Under the pieces are notes generated by a model. It did no database searches and had not been told where the DNA came from. It saw only the letters and a list, made by a program, of their open reading frames with translations. 64,000 nucleotides of DNA from an uncultured Eubacteriales bacterium (GTDB lineage Bacteria; Bacillota; Clostridia; Oscillospirales; CAG-272). The DNA is taken from NCBI GenBank assembly GCA_934525675.1, contig CAKSZH010000003.1, positions 1 to 64,000 of the forward strand, read 5' to 3'. Both the position numbers and the translations under genes were made by a program. Shown one piece after another: positions 17,017 to 25,789 of the stretch; positions within the stretch are counted from its first letter, which is position 1; each line of letters begins with the position of its first letter.

Positions 17017-18300
17017 TCAGGACGATGCCTTCACCATTCCCCTGATCGCGTCGGCGTAGGAAGCAAGCGCCCGCTTCAGAGCCGCCGTGTCGTCGGTCTT
17101 TGCGTTCTTTGCGGCTGTCGCGTATGCCTTCGCCGTATCCCACCAGTTGCCGGGGAACTGTCCCTGCGGGATGGCAAATTCATTCTGTGCGGTAAGCGCG
17201 GCGAGTGCCGGATTCTTTTTTACGGCGTCACTTTCAGCGACCGCTTTGTTGGAGGGTCCCCAGCCGAATTGCTCAAAACGCTGTGCCTGACATTCTTCTC
17301 CGGTCAGGTAAAGTGCAAGTCTCTGAAGCACGGCGGATTTCTTAGCATCCTGCTGAGGCTTGACGCCCATCAGCTTATTGCCGGAGAAGGAGCCGAGCTG
17401 ATAGGTCTTTCCGTCCACCGTGAAGGAGGGGAGGGGAGCCGCTGCAAAGTTGTCGCCGAGTGTTTTTTCCGCATTTACCGCATCCCATGCACCGGACACC
17501 ACGACGGCGGATTTGATCGCCGCGCCGAAATCCGATGCGTTGCTCGAATTGTTGTATACCGTGGATTTGAGCAGCTTCTGCATTCCGCGGAGCGCGATCA
17601 CGCCCGCGTCGGAATCAAAGGTATCCTTGTAGCCTGTGAATTCGCCCTTGTCGTTGGTCGTCCATTCGGAGACGCAGCCGGTGGCAAAGAAGAAACTGGA
17701 ATTGTACCAGGCGGAGTTTTCCAGTTCAAAGGAAAACAGCCGTCCTGCCGCCCGGCAGTCGGAAATGATGCCTTCAAGGCTTCCGACATTCTCCGGTTTA
17801 ATGACGCTTTTGTCGTAGTACATGAGGTATCCGTTGTCTGCGGTCATGGGGAAACAGTAAATGCTTCCGCCGACCGTTGCCGCCGCAACGGACGCGGATG
17901 TGTTGACCTCCGATACCTGTGCCGCTGTCGCCTGACCGAGTTTGGTAAGCGCGCCCGCAACCACGAGCCGTGCAAGTTGATCCTGCGCGAAGCAGAAGAG
18001 ATCCGCCCCGTCAGAGACGCTGGTGATCATGCTGGTCGCGCTCTCCTTTTCGGTGATGCCTTCGATCTTTGCGTTGATTCTGATGCCGGGATTTGCGGCT
18101 TCAAATGCGCGGATCTGTTTTTCGGTCAATTCCTTGACTCCGGCGATCTCGCTGACCCAGACGGTGATGTCATAGGTGCCCGCAAGCGCCGCATCGCCGC
18201 CGGTTGCCGTTTCGCCGGATCCGCCTCCGTTTCCCGAGCAGGAAACAAAGCTGCACAGAACGGCACAGAGAAGCAGGAATACTGCAAGTATTCTTTTCAT
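17017..18300 (-). CDS. Extracellular sugar-binding lipoprotein of ABC transporter
   Basis: 427 aa from ATG at 18300, GGGAGG upstream. N-terminal lipoprotein signal MKRILAVFLLLCAVLCSFVSC with lipobox FVSC, then a Gly/Ser-rich linker (SGNGGGSGETATGG) that tethers the protein to the membrane. The rest is a family 1 (MalE-like) periplasmic-binding fold (YDITVWVSEIAGVKELTEKQ, IRAFEAANPGIRINAKIEGI). It captures oligosaccharide for the MalF/MalG-like permeases. Start and GH53 stop overlap as ATGA although it has its own strong ribosome binding site. Galactan-derived oligosaccharide is the likely ligand from context (compare GanS). Confidence 0.93.
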   Translation of the reverse strand: MKRILAVFLLLCAVLCSFVSCSGNGGGSGETATGGDAALAGTYDITVWVSEIAGVKELTEKQIRAFEAANPGIRINAKIEGITEKESATSMITSVSDGADLFCFAQDQLARLVVAGALTKLGQATAAQVSEVNTSASVAAATVGGSIYCFPMTADNGYLMYYDKSVIKPENVGSLEGIISDCRAAGRLFSFELENSAWYNSSFFFATGCVSEWTTNDKGEFTGYKDTFDSDAGVIALRGMQKLLKSTVYNNSSNASDFGAAIKSAVVVSGAWDAVNAEKTLGDNFAAAPLPSFTVDGKTYQLGSFSGNKLMGVKPQQDAKKSAVLQRLALYLTGEECQAQRFEQFGWGPSNKAVAESDAVKKNPALAALTAQNEFAIPQGQFPGNWWDTAKAYATAAKNAKTDDTAALKRALASYADAIRGMVKASS

Positions 18301-19448
18301 GGTGTAACCTCCCATTTGTTGGATTGTGATTCGGGCTTTTCCGGAGTCCGGAATTCCCGGAGAGCCGGCAGTGCCTTGCCGGTATAGTCGAACAGGCACT
18401 GATTTGCCCAGTCGTTGAGCGTGGATTTCCCGCTCTCGTGGAGATAAGCAAGCCCCGCCTCCGATGCCCAGCGGATGTTTTTGCCGGGCAGCCAGAGCGG
18501 TTCCCAGTAAAATACTCCGTCCATGCCGGCGCTCCGTGCGCGCCGGAGGAACTCGCGGACGAACGCCGCCTGTCCGTCGGGGGTCAGGGGATAACCGTCC
18601 GGCAACCGGACGCCGCCTTCTGTTGTATTTCCGATCACGAGCCGGGTTCCGCCGCCGGCAACCGGATAACTCTCCCCGGTAAATGCGTACCCGAGCTCCA
18701 TGACCATCCGCTCCTTGCCGAATTTCCGGCAATGCTCCATATTGGAGAAGAATTCATCCATGGAGCCGTGCCAGTACGGGTAATAGGACGCGCCGATGAC
18801 ATCGTAGTCCACACCTGCCGTCTGCATTTCGGTGAAGAATTCGTCATAGACCGCCGTGTCGTTGCTGCGTTCCAGGTGCAGAATGATCTTTGCGTCGGGA
18901 AAGATCTCCCGGCTGGCACGGATGCCGGCTCCAAGCAGACGGGAAAGCGCTGCGTAGCCTTTGCGCGGGGAACCATCTTCGCCGCCGGTCAGCTTGCCGT
19001 ATGGCCAGAGCATCCCGTTTGTGATCTCGTTTCCGATCTGAATGCCGTAAAGTTCCAGCCCCGCATCCCGGATCTTGCAGAGCGTATCGACTGTGTAGCG
19101 GTACACCGCCGCCTCCGTGTCGGAGAAGTCAAAGTGCTCCCACGCGCGGGGCAGGAACTGCTTGCCGGGATCCGCCCAGAAATCCGAATAGTGCAGGTCG
19201 GGAATGAGCCGGTAGCCCTTGGAGGCACCCATCCGTCCGAGCCGGAGAAAATGATCCGGATCGCAGGTCCCGCCGAGATACGGGGAACCGCTTTTGTCAT
19301 ACGGCGTGTGCCAGAGCCGGATACGCATGAGAGAGACGCCGTTCCCCCGGAACTGGTCGAGCGGGTCGATCCGCTCTTTTCCGTCGGAATATACCGCGCC
19401 GTTTTCCAGCTCCTCCGGGTAGGTGGAAACATCTATGCCGAGCAGCAT
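18297..19448 (-). CDS. GH53 endo-beta-1,4-galactanase, apparently cytoplasmic
   Basis: 383 aa. It cleaves beta-1,4-galactan side chains of pectin and type I arabinogalactan. Family 53 motifs: DLHYSDFWADPGKQ, catalytic acid Glu141 in QIGNEITNGMLWP, SYYPYWHGSM and nucleophile Glu251 in MVMELGYAFT. Characterised GH53 galactanases usually carry a signal peptide; here the ATG is directly followed by the catalytic domain (MLLGIDVSTY) and none is visible, so the enzyme probably acts inside the cell on imported oligosaccharides. It lies 2 bases after the zinc-ribbon gene and overlaps the binding-protein gene. Confidence 0.92.
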   Translation of the reverse strand: MLLGIDVSTYPEELENGAVYSDGKERIDPLDQFRGNGVSLMRIRLWHTPYDKSGSPYLGGTCDPDHFLRLGRMGASKGYRLIPDLHYSDFWADPGKQFLPRAWEHFDFSDTEAAVYRYTVDTLCKIRDAGLELYGIQIGNEITNGMLWPYGKLTGGEDGSPRKGYAALSRLLGAGIRASREIFPDAKIILHLERSNDTAVYDEFFTEMQTAGVDYDVIGASYYPYWHGSMDEFFSNMEHCRKFGKERMVMELGYAFTGESYPVAGGGTRLVIGNTTEGGVRLPDGYPLTPDGQAAFVREFLRRARSAGMDGVFYWEPLWLPGKNIRWASEAGLAYLHESGKSTLNDWANQCLFDYTGKALPALREFRTPEKPESQSNKWEVTP

Positions 19449-19450
19449 AT

Positions 19451-19711
19451 TTATTGTTCCCCCCTCGTGTGCGGCTTAAACCGGATCGGCTCATTGTCTT
19501 CTCCAAAATCGGCAACGCGCTGACGCATCGCGCCGTAGCGGTATTTTGCCTGCTCGTTGAGGCGTACCACGTCGTCAAGAGAACCGCGGTACGCACAGCG
19601 CAGACAATAGTATTGCTTTTTTTCTTCGTCGTAAAACATATCCATGTCAATGTCGCGCATAAAGCAGCTCGGACAGCGGAAATTCAGTTTTCCTTTGTGA
19701 GACTGAGACAT
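19451..19711 (-). CDS. Small zinc-ribbon protein, 86 aa
   Basis: A small soluble protein with Cys13-x2-Cys16 (CPSC) and Cys36-x2-Cys39 (CLRC), the four-cysteine pattern of a zinc ribbon; the C-terminal half is charged and helical. Its start lies 28 bases inside the end of the 602-aa gene and its stop is 2 bases before GH53, so it is tightly coupled within the operon. Function is unknown; nucleic-acid binding or a protein adaptor role are both possible. Confidence 0.8.
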   Translation of the reverse strand: MSQSHKGKLNFRCPSCFMRDIDMDMFYDEEKKQYYCLRCAYRGSLDDVVRLNEQAKYRYGAMRQRVADFGEDNEPIRFKPHTRGEQ

Positions 19712-21492
19712 GTTCTGAAGACTCCTTTCGTAAGTGTTTTCCCGGCGCGCAGATGGTAGACCGGTGAGAAGGCAATCCCTTCTTCCGCCTCCAGGGTGTC
19801 CGCGCCGTCCCCTGTGAGCGTGACGACCGTGCTGACATCGGGAATGGTGACGTGGGCACTTTGCGTTCCGTCTCCGGAGATTTTTCTGCCGCGGTAGGCA
19901 TAGGAAATCGTGTCATCACCGACGCCGAGCGTAAGATGCGTCATGTCGCTCTGGTATTCGGTCGTTCCGAACGCCCCGGTGAAGTATTCGGTGAGGGTGA
20001 CCTCCCCGTTTTCGGGGGCGCGGAGCAGTTCCCGCTCCGTAATGATCTTTCCCGTGCCGCGGGGCAGAGAAATGACCGTCCGGATCTCAAAGTCCTCTCC
20101 GTGAAGTGTGACGGTCACGGGATCGGCGGTAAGACGCACGCCGTCCGCTGTTTCTTCAAAGGTTGCCATGGTGCGGCACAGGCACAGGTCGCATTCCTCG
20201 CCGCCGAAGGATACCCGGCAGGATTTCACGGTGCCTGCCCCCGCGTAATGTGTGAAGAACCCGGCACGGTAATTTGCCTGAATGAGATAGGGGTAGGACG
20301 CGTCATAAACCCGGTCGGTGCCGATGCCGATCTCCTGCGCGACTCGCGCGATATACGGACGCAGGTCGATGACGGCTCCGCCCTGATTGAAATCGAAGCA
20401 GATGCGCATGGCGGGATCGGCGTACCAGAAATACTCCTTGTTGCTCCCATAGAGAATGTCCTTCCAGAGCGCGCATTCACCCTTTTTGTAGTCGGGGTGG
20501 GTGTTCCGGTAGAAATCGGCGAAGGCGCTCATGGTCATGTCCGTGAGCTTGCCCTCTTTTTTGAGCCTGCCGTAGTACCTCATGCCATCATCATAGGATT
20601 TCGCGAGAAGCTCGTAGGGGGCTTCCCATCTGCCGCGCCTGTTCAGCCAGCCGGGACCCACAAACATCATGTTATAAGCGTATCCGCCGTTGTATTTCGC
20701 CAGATGACGGTATTCGTCGATGAGATTGTAGAGATAAGGATATTCAATGCTACCCCCGTCGTCGTAGTAAATCATGCCGCGCAGGACGTTTTGCGGATGG
20801 GTGCCGAAGTTGGAGCCGTTTCCGTCAAAGCAGGCGAGCAGGTCGCGGGACAGGTGCGGAATGGCGACAATGCCGCTGTCGTCGTCCAGGTCTGCCGCGG
20901 GGCAGTGGGAGTTGACCTTTGACGGGATCCAGGGGTTCCACGGTCCTCCGTCCATGAAGGTGTACCACGAATTGTTGCAGGTGTGGTACGCCTTGGGACC
21001 CTCTTCAAAACAGGTCGCCACCGCACACTTGACACCCGGATACGTTTTCTTGATATAGTTGATCGTGAACGCGTCAAGGAAATAGCTCCCGGTCGATTCG
21101 GGATAAAAGCCGAACCGGTCGTAAAAAAGCGAAAACACGTCGTCCACAATGGCTTTTTTCTGTTTCTCGTCAAACATCCAGATACAGAAGTCCTCGGTGC
21201 GGTACTTTTTCCGGAATTCGGGGGAGGGCAGCCCCAGAAGCGACAGCGCGATCTCGTCGCCGTACTTTTTGTGATGTTCTTTGGCGATTCTGACGATCTC
21301 ATCCGAGAAAAGCGACGCGTAGGTGATCTGGATGGTGGTCACCAGCCCGTATTTATGCGCGGTTTCCTGCTGAAAAAGAAAGATCTCAAGGGATTCATCC
21401 GGGATACCCGTCTGTTTTCCGAGCGCACGCTCCGCGTATTCCGGCGACAGCTCCGGACGGTGAAGAATGTTGACGATAAAGGTTTCTTTCAT
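19684..21492 (-). CDS. Unassigned 602-aa galactan-locus protein
   Basis: First gene of the minus-strand operon. Start ATG at 21492 with GGGGAGG 9 bases upstream. No signal peptide. The N-terminal ~370 residues look like a (beta/alpha) barrel of the deacetylase/GH57-like kind: many aromatic residues, a YASLFSDEIVRIAKEHH segment, TGSYFLDAFTINYIKKTYPG, and conserved-looking Asp/His stretches (DLDDDSGIVAIPHLSRDL, NFGTHPQNV). The C-terminal ~200 residues are beta-rich. Context implies carbohydrate processing together with GH53, possibly as the exo-acting partner (beta-galactosidase role) otherwise missing here; that is speculation. I do not recognise the family with certainty. Confidence 0.72.
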   Translation of the reverse strand: MKETFIVNILHRPELSPEYAERALGKQTGIPDESLEIFLFQQETAHKYGLVTTIQITYASLFSDEIVRIAKEHHKKYGDEIALSLLGLPSPEFRKKYRTEDFCIWMFDEKQKKAIVDDVFSLFYDRFGFYPESTGSYFLDAFTINYIKKTYPGVKCAVATCFEEGPKAYHTCNNSWYTFMDGGPWNPWIPSKVNSHCPAADLDDDSGIVAIPHLSRDLLACFDGNGSNFGTHPQNVLRGMIYYDDGGSIEYPYLYNLIDEYRHLAKYNGGYAYNMMFVGPGWLNRRGRWEAPYELLAKSYDDGMRYYGRLKKEGKLTDMTMSAFADFYRNTHPDYKKGECALWKDILYGSNKEYFWYADPAMRICFDFNQGGAVIDLRPYIARVAQEIGIGTDRVYDASYPYLIQANYRAGFFTHYAGAGTVKSCRVSFGGEECDLCLCRTMATFEETADGVRLTADPVTVTLHGEDFEIRTVISLPRGTGKIITERELLRAPENGEVTLTEYFTGAFGTTEYQSDMTHLTLGVGDDTISYAYRGRKISGDGTQSAHVTIPDVSTVVTLTGDGADTLEAEEGIAFSPVYHLRAGKTLTKGVFRTCLSLTKEN

Positions 21493-21801
21493 AAGGAAAT
21501 TCCTCCCCGGCTGTTGCAAAGTGGGGGTACCTTTCTGTGAAATCGGTGGGAAGTCGGGATCCGTCCGGATCGTCCGATGCCTTGCCGTTCTTTGTTAGTT
21601 TTCAACGCCGCGTACCGGTATATCCGCGTAAACGTGCAAAACGGATTGGAAAATCGTCCCTCCCGCCGCACAGGAGAAGCAGGAATGTCGGCACAGCGGA
21701 TGATTTTCCCGAATCCGGGAATATTTTCAGATCTGTGTCGGATATTTGAATACGTTTCGTCCGGATTGCGGTAAAATAATCGTGCAGGCGGTAGCATCCG
21801 G
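21493..21801. other. Divergent intergenic region, regulatory
   Basis: Separates the minus-strand galactan operon from the plus-strand capD-like gene and must hold the minus-strand promoter, which I could not locate. A near-palindrome GAATACGTTTC at 21748-21758 might be an operator, but the match is too short to claim. Confidence 0.3.
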
Positions 21802-21830
21802 TTGACAAATCGTCCGATTTGTGATATACT
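21802..21830 (+). promoter_or_regulatory. Strong promoter of the capD-like gene
   Basis: TTGACA (21802-21807), a 17-base spacer and TATACT (21825-21830), also an extended -10 (TGATATACT). The leader to the ATG is about 115 bases. Confidence 0.85.
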
Positions 21831-21951
21831 GAACAAAAATACATAGAAATATGTATTTTCTGTGATGATCCCCAACGATTTGTTCGCCTGTTTGTTTTTG
21901 CCCGGAAGGATGACCTGATGGCGGACAGTAGAAAAGGAAAATGTAAACAAA

Positions 21952-23919
21952 ATGCCAACTGACCAGCAAAAGAGAATTCCGCATTTCAATTACCGCAAGT
22001 GGCTGTTGTTTCTGATCGATACTGCAATTTTTGCGGTATCTTATTTTGCCCTGTTCTTATTCGGTTATATCACCGACCGTACCGAGTTTTCGCCGGATTA
22101 TCTCATCAACGCGCTTTTGTTTTTTGCCGTTCTGCTGGTGACGCGGGTCGTTCTGCGTAATTACAACCACGTCTGGCGCTATTCGCACGCAAAGTATTAC
22201 CTGATGATGGTCGTTTCCGACTATATCGGCGGCTGCCTTGCGTTTGTTCTCAGTTACATCGTGACCGTCTGGTCGGGAAGAAGCATTTATATCGGACTGT
22301 GGAAAAGCGTTGCGGTTACCTCGGTGTTCTGCCTGTTCACGCTCCTGTCCCGCTTTGTCTACCAGTGCCTGCACCAGATCCAGAACGCAGGTCCCGGACA
22401 GAAGAAAAAAGACAATCAGAAGATCGGCGTTGCCATTGTCGGCGCAGGGCAGGTCGGTTCTTTCCTTGCAGAAGAGTTGATCTATAACGCCAAGTCGCAT
22501 TATAAGCCGCTTTGCTTTGTGGACATTGACCGCGCAAAGATCGGAAGCCGGGTCTGCGGACTGCCGGTATTTGCGGAGACCCCGGACGTAATTGAAAAGA
22601 TCCGGTCTATGCCGGTGCAGGAGATCTTCATCGCGCTTCCCACGATCGACAGCGACTCCGCAAAGCATCTCTACGATTTTTACAGTCAGACCGACTGTAA
22701 GGTCAAGCTGTACGATTTCCCCTTCCGCGACAACATGGAACCGGAGACCGATAAACGCGTCATGCGCGAAATCCGCATTGAGGATCTTCTGTTCCGCAAC
22801 TCCCTGCATATCAACAACGAAGAAACCAGAGGCTTTTACCGCGACAAAACGGTCCTTGTGACCGGCGGTGGCGGTTCCATCGGCAGCGAGCTCTGCCGGC
22901 AGATCGCAAAGTGCCACCCGAAGAAACTGGTGATCTTTGATATTTACGAAAACAATGCCTATGAAATCCAGCAGGAGCTGGTCCGCCGCTACGGAGATAC
23001 GCTGGATCTGTCGGTGGAAATCGGCTCGGTGCGGGACGTGGCTCGGCTCGATTGCGTGTTTGCCGCCTACCGACCCGATATTGTGTTCCATGCCGCCGCG
23101 CACAAGCATGTTCCCCTGATGGAGCACAGCGGATGCGAGGCAGTCAAGAACAATGTGCTCGGTACCAAGAATTCCGCGGACATGGCGGAAAAATACGGTG
23201 TCAGCAAGTTTATCCTGATTTCGACCGACAAGGCAGTCAATCCGACCAACATCATGGGTGCGTCCAAGCGGATGTGCGAAATGGTGGTGCAGTGCCGCAC
23301 GGACAGCAAAACGTCCTTTGCCGCGGTACGGTTCGGAAATGTGCTCGGATCCAACGGCTCGGTTATCCCGCTCTTCCGCAAGCAGATTGAAAACGGCGGT
23401 CCCGTGACCATCACGGACAAGCGGATTATCCGTTACTTCATGACCATTCCCGAAGCGTCCCAGCTTGTGATGCAGGCGGGAGCCATGGCAAAGAGCGGCG
23501 AGTTGTTTGTTCTCGATATGGGGAAACCGGTCAAAATCCTCGATCTCGCCGAAAACATGATCCGCCTGTCCGGGTTTGAGCCTTATGTGGACATTGACAT
23601 TGAAGAGATTGGTCTGCGCCCCGGAGAGAAGCTGTACGAAGAACTGCTCATCAAAACCGAAACGCTCGACAAGACCGATAATGCTATGATCTTTGTGGAG
23701 CGCGATACGCCTCTTTCCCGTGCCGAGGTGGACGAGCGGGTGTCGCTCCTTTGCCGGGCGGTGGAGGACGCGAAGCATGACCTCGGGTCCGAGAAGGTCA
23801 AGGCGGCGATGAAGCAGGTCGTGCCGACGTATCATGACCCGGAGGAGGTCAACCGCACTGCCTCGGATGCCGAGGAAATGAAAGCGTGCGGTTGCGCTCA
23901 AGAATCGCCGAAGAACTGA
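21952..23919 (+). CDS. Membrane-bound nucleotide-sugar 4,6-dehydratase (CapD/EpsC/PglF type)
   Basis: 655 aa. Four to five N-terminal membrane helices (residues ~15-130), then a CoA-binding-like Rossmann domain with VGAGQVGSFLAEEL (~162), then the SDR catalytic domain with TGGGGSIGSELC (~303) and STDKAVNPTNIMGASKR, the family's catalytic region. The C-terminal RPGEKLYEELL is also diagnostic. These enzymes convert UDP-GlcNAc to a 4-keto-6-deoxy sugar for capsule, exopolysaccharide or glycoprotein glycans. Here the gene stands alone, with its own promoter and terminator, outside a polysaccharide cluster. Confidence 0.93.
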   Translation: MPTDQQKRIPHFNYRKWLLFLIDTAIFAVSYFALFLFGYITDRTEFSPDYLINALLFFAVLLVTRVVLRNYNHVWRYSHAKYYLMMVVSDYIGGCLAFVLSYIVTVWSGRSIYIGLWKSVAVTSVFCLFTLLSRFVYQCLHQIQNAGPGQKKKDNQKIGVAIVGAGQVGSFLAEELIYNAKSHYKPLCFVDIDRAKIGSRVCGLPVFAETPDVIEKIRSMPVQEIFIALPTIDSDSAKHLYDFYSQTDCKVKLYDFPFRDNMEPETDKRVMREIRIEDLLFRNSLHINNEETRGFYRDKTVLVTGGGGSIGSELCRQIAKCHPKKLVIFDIYENNAYEIQQELVRRYGDTLDLSVEIGSVRDVARLDCVFAAYRPDIVFHAAAHKHVPLMEHSGCEAVKNNVLGTKNSADMAEKYGVSKFILISTDKAVNPTNIMGASKRMCEMVVQCRTDSKTSFAAVRFGNVLGSNGSVIPLFRKQIENGGPVTITDKRIIRYFMTIPEASQLVMQAGAMAKSGELFVLDMGKPVKILDLAENMIRLSGFEPYVDIDIEEIGLRPGEKLYEELLIKTETLDKTDNAMIFVERDTPLSRAEVDERVSLLCRAVEDAKHDLGSEKVKAAMKQVVPTYHDPEEVNRTASDAEEMKACGCAQESPKN

Positions 23920-23941
23920 CATCGCGCACCGGTGCCGAAAA

Positions 23942-23969
23942 AAACGGGGGAAGAATTCCCCCGTTTCTT
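23942..23969 (+). terminator. Terminator of the capD-like gene
   Basis: AAACGGGGGAA and TTCCCCCGTTT with a GAA loop, followed by CTTG, 22 bases after the stop codon. Confidence 0.8.
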
Positions 23970-24009
23970 GCATTGGACGCTTTCCTCCGGAATGTAACGC
24001 GGTTAGCCC

Positions 24010-24038
24010 TTGACAACGCGACAACGGTATGCTATACT
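24010..24038 (+). promoter_or_regulatory. Promoter of the flavoprotein gene
   Basis: TTGACA (24010-24015), 17 bases, TATACT (24033-24038). The leader is about 150 bases long and contains a CGGAACGCG-rich stretch but no riboswitch I recognise. Confidence 0.82.
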
Positions 24039-24195
24039 ATTATGAGGACGGAGACGGTGGTTTCCGTGCCGTCGCCAACAGCCGGAACGGGTTTGCGGAA
24101 CGCGTCAGCGTTCGTATTTTCCGCGGCGTTGGCTTTTTTTATGGATTTCCCGAAATAGAGAAGGTTCCCATGGAACCGGGAAGGCAGGTTCGGCT

Positions 24196-25566
24196 ATGAA
24201 ATATGATGTCATTATCATCGGAGCGGGTCCCGGAGGGATTTTTTCCGCGTTTGAATTGCAAAAGCTCCGTCCCGATCTGAAGATCGGCGTGTTTGAGGCG
24301 GGCAATCCGCTGGAGAAGCGCAAATGTCCCATTGACGGCAAGAAGATCAAGTCGTGTATCGGGTGCCGTACCTGCGCAATCATGAACGGTTTCGGTGGTG
24401 CCGGTGCGTTTTCCGACGGCAAATACAATATCACCAACCAGTTCGGCGGTACGCTGCATGAGTATATCGGCAAGAGCGAGGCGCTCGACCTGATGCGTTA
24501 CGTGGACGAGATCAATCTCGCTTTCGGCGGAGAGGGGACTAAGCTGTATTCCACTGCGAATACCGCAATCAAGAAGCTGTGTATGCAGAACAAGCTGCTT
24601 CTGCTTGACGCGTCCGTCCGCCACCTCGGCACAGATAAAAATTACGTCGTGCTCCAGAATCTGTTTGACCGGATGAAGAATCATATCGATTTCCATTTCA
24701 ATTCGCCCGTCGGCACCGTGGAAAAGACCGACGAGGGCTTCCGGGTACACGTCGGCGACGAGAGCTATGATTGCCGCGAGTGCATCATTTCCGCCGGACG
24801 GAGCGGAAGCAAGTGGATGGAGGGCGTTTGCCGCGACCTGAAGATCCCGACCAAATCCAACCGGGTGGATATCGGCGTTCGTGTTGAACTTCCCGCGGAG
24901 ATTTTCTCTCAGCTCACCGACGAGCTTTATGAAAGCAAGATCGTCTACCGTACCGAAAAGTACGGCGACCTGGTGCGTACCTTCTGTATGAACCCCCACG
25001 GCGCGGTCGTGACCGAAAACACCAACGGTATCGTGACGGTCAACGGGCACAGCTATGAGGATCCTGCGAAACACACCGAAAACACCAACTTCGCCCTGCT
25101 TGTTTCCAAGCATTTCTCGGAGCCGTTCAAGGATAGCACCGGATATGCGGAGAACATCGTCCGCCTTTCTAATATGCTCGGCGGAGGCGTGATGGTTCAG
25201 CGGTTCGGCGACCTCATGCGCGGACAGCGTTCGACGCCCTCCCGGATCAGCGAAGGCTTTGTCAACCCGACCCTCACCGCAACGCCCGGTGACCTCAGCC
25301 TGGTCATGCCCAAGAGAATTCTCGACGGCATTATCGAGATGATTTACGCGCTTGACAAGATTGCTCCCGGCACCGCGAACGACGACACGCTTCTCTACGG
25401 CGTGGAGGTCAAGTTCTACAATATGCAGGTTGAGATTGACCGGTCGCTCGAAACCTGCCACAAGGGTCTTTACGTCATCGGCGATTGCAGCGGCGTGACC
25501 CACTCCCTGTCCCATGCGTCGGCAAGCGGCGTGTTCGTCGCACGTAAGATCGCGGAGCAGATGTAA
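24196..25566 (+). CDS. FAD-dependent oxidoreductase (COG2509-like)
   Basis: 456 aa. The N-terminal dinucleotide-binding motif is IIIGAGPGGIFSAFEL with a FEAG strand end. A cysteine-rich insert, KCPIDGKKIKSCIGCRTCAI, follows at about residues 44-63. The C-terminal VIGDCSGVTHSLSHASASG is the second FAD-contacting motif. Members of this group are NAD(P)/FAD-dependent dehydrogenases whose substrate is mostly unknown. It is monocistronic with its own promoter and a downstream hairpin. Confidence 0.88.
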   Translation: MKYDVIIIGAGPGGIFSAFELQKLRPDLKIGVFEAGNPLEKRKCPIDGKKIKSCIGCRTCAIMNGFGGAGAFSDGKYNITNQFGGTLHEYIGKSEALDLMRYVDEINLAFGGEGTKLYSTANTAIKKLCMQNKLLLLDASVRHLGTDKNYVVLQNLFDRMKNHIDFHFNSPVGTVEKTDEGFRVHVGDESYDCRECIISAGRSGSKWMEGVCRDLKIPTKSNRVDIGVRVELPAEIFSQLTDELYESKIVYRTEKYGDLVRTFCMNPHGAVVTENTNGIVTVNGHSYEDPAKHTENTNFALLVSKHFSEPFKDSTGYAENIVRLSNMLGGGVMVQRFGDLMRGQRSTPSRISEGFVNPTLTATPGDLSLVMPKRILDGIIEMIYALDKIAPGTANDDTLLYGVEVKFYNMQVEIDRSLETCHKGLYVIGDCSGVTHSLSHASASGVFVARKIAEQM

Positions 25567-25666
25567 CCTCCCGGTCTTCCGTAAGCGAAGCAGGCAAAAT
25601 CTGCGCGGTTCCCCACACACCGGGCATACGCCATCCCGCGCGGCTCCTTATATCAAGATAATATCA

Positions 25667-25697
25667 GCCCCCGGAACCGGGAATCGGTTCCGGGGGC
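25667..25697 (+). terminator. 13-bp hairpin after the flavoprotein gene
   Basis: GCCCCCGGAACCG and CGGTTCCGGGGGC form a perfect 13-bp stem with a GGAAT loop. The downstream flank (ATTCCC) is poor in T, so termination efficiency is uncertain. The core resembles the hairpin at 4504-4526. Confidence 0.6.
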
Positions 25698-25789
25698 ATT
25701 CCCATAAAATCCCCAAGCAGTTAACAAAATGATGCGAAAGTATTAAAATGAATTAAAAAATGACAATATGCGAAGGGACAATCTGAATT

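Noticed and set aside
21748..21758. GAATACGTTTC as a LacI-type operator for the galactan operon
   Set aside because: Imperfect and only 11 bases, far from the operon start, with no second copy and no local LacI-family gene.
22057..24024. 655-codon minus-strand frame opposite the capD-like gene
   Set aside because: The plus-strand frame has two Rossmann motifs and a consensus promoter; the reverse frame has neither motif nor ribosome site.
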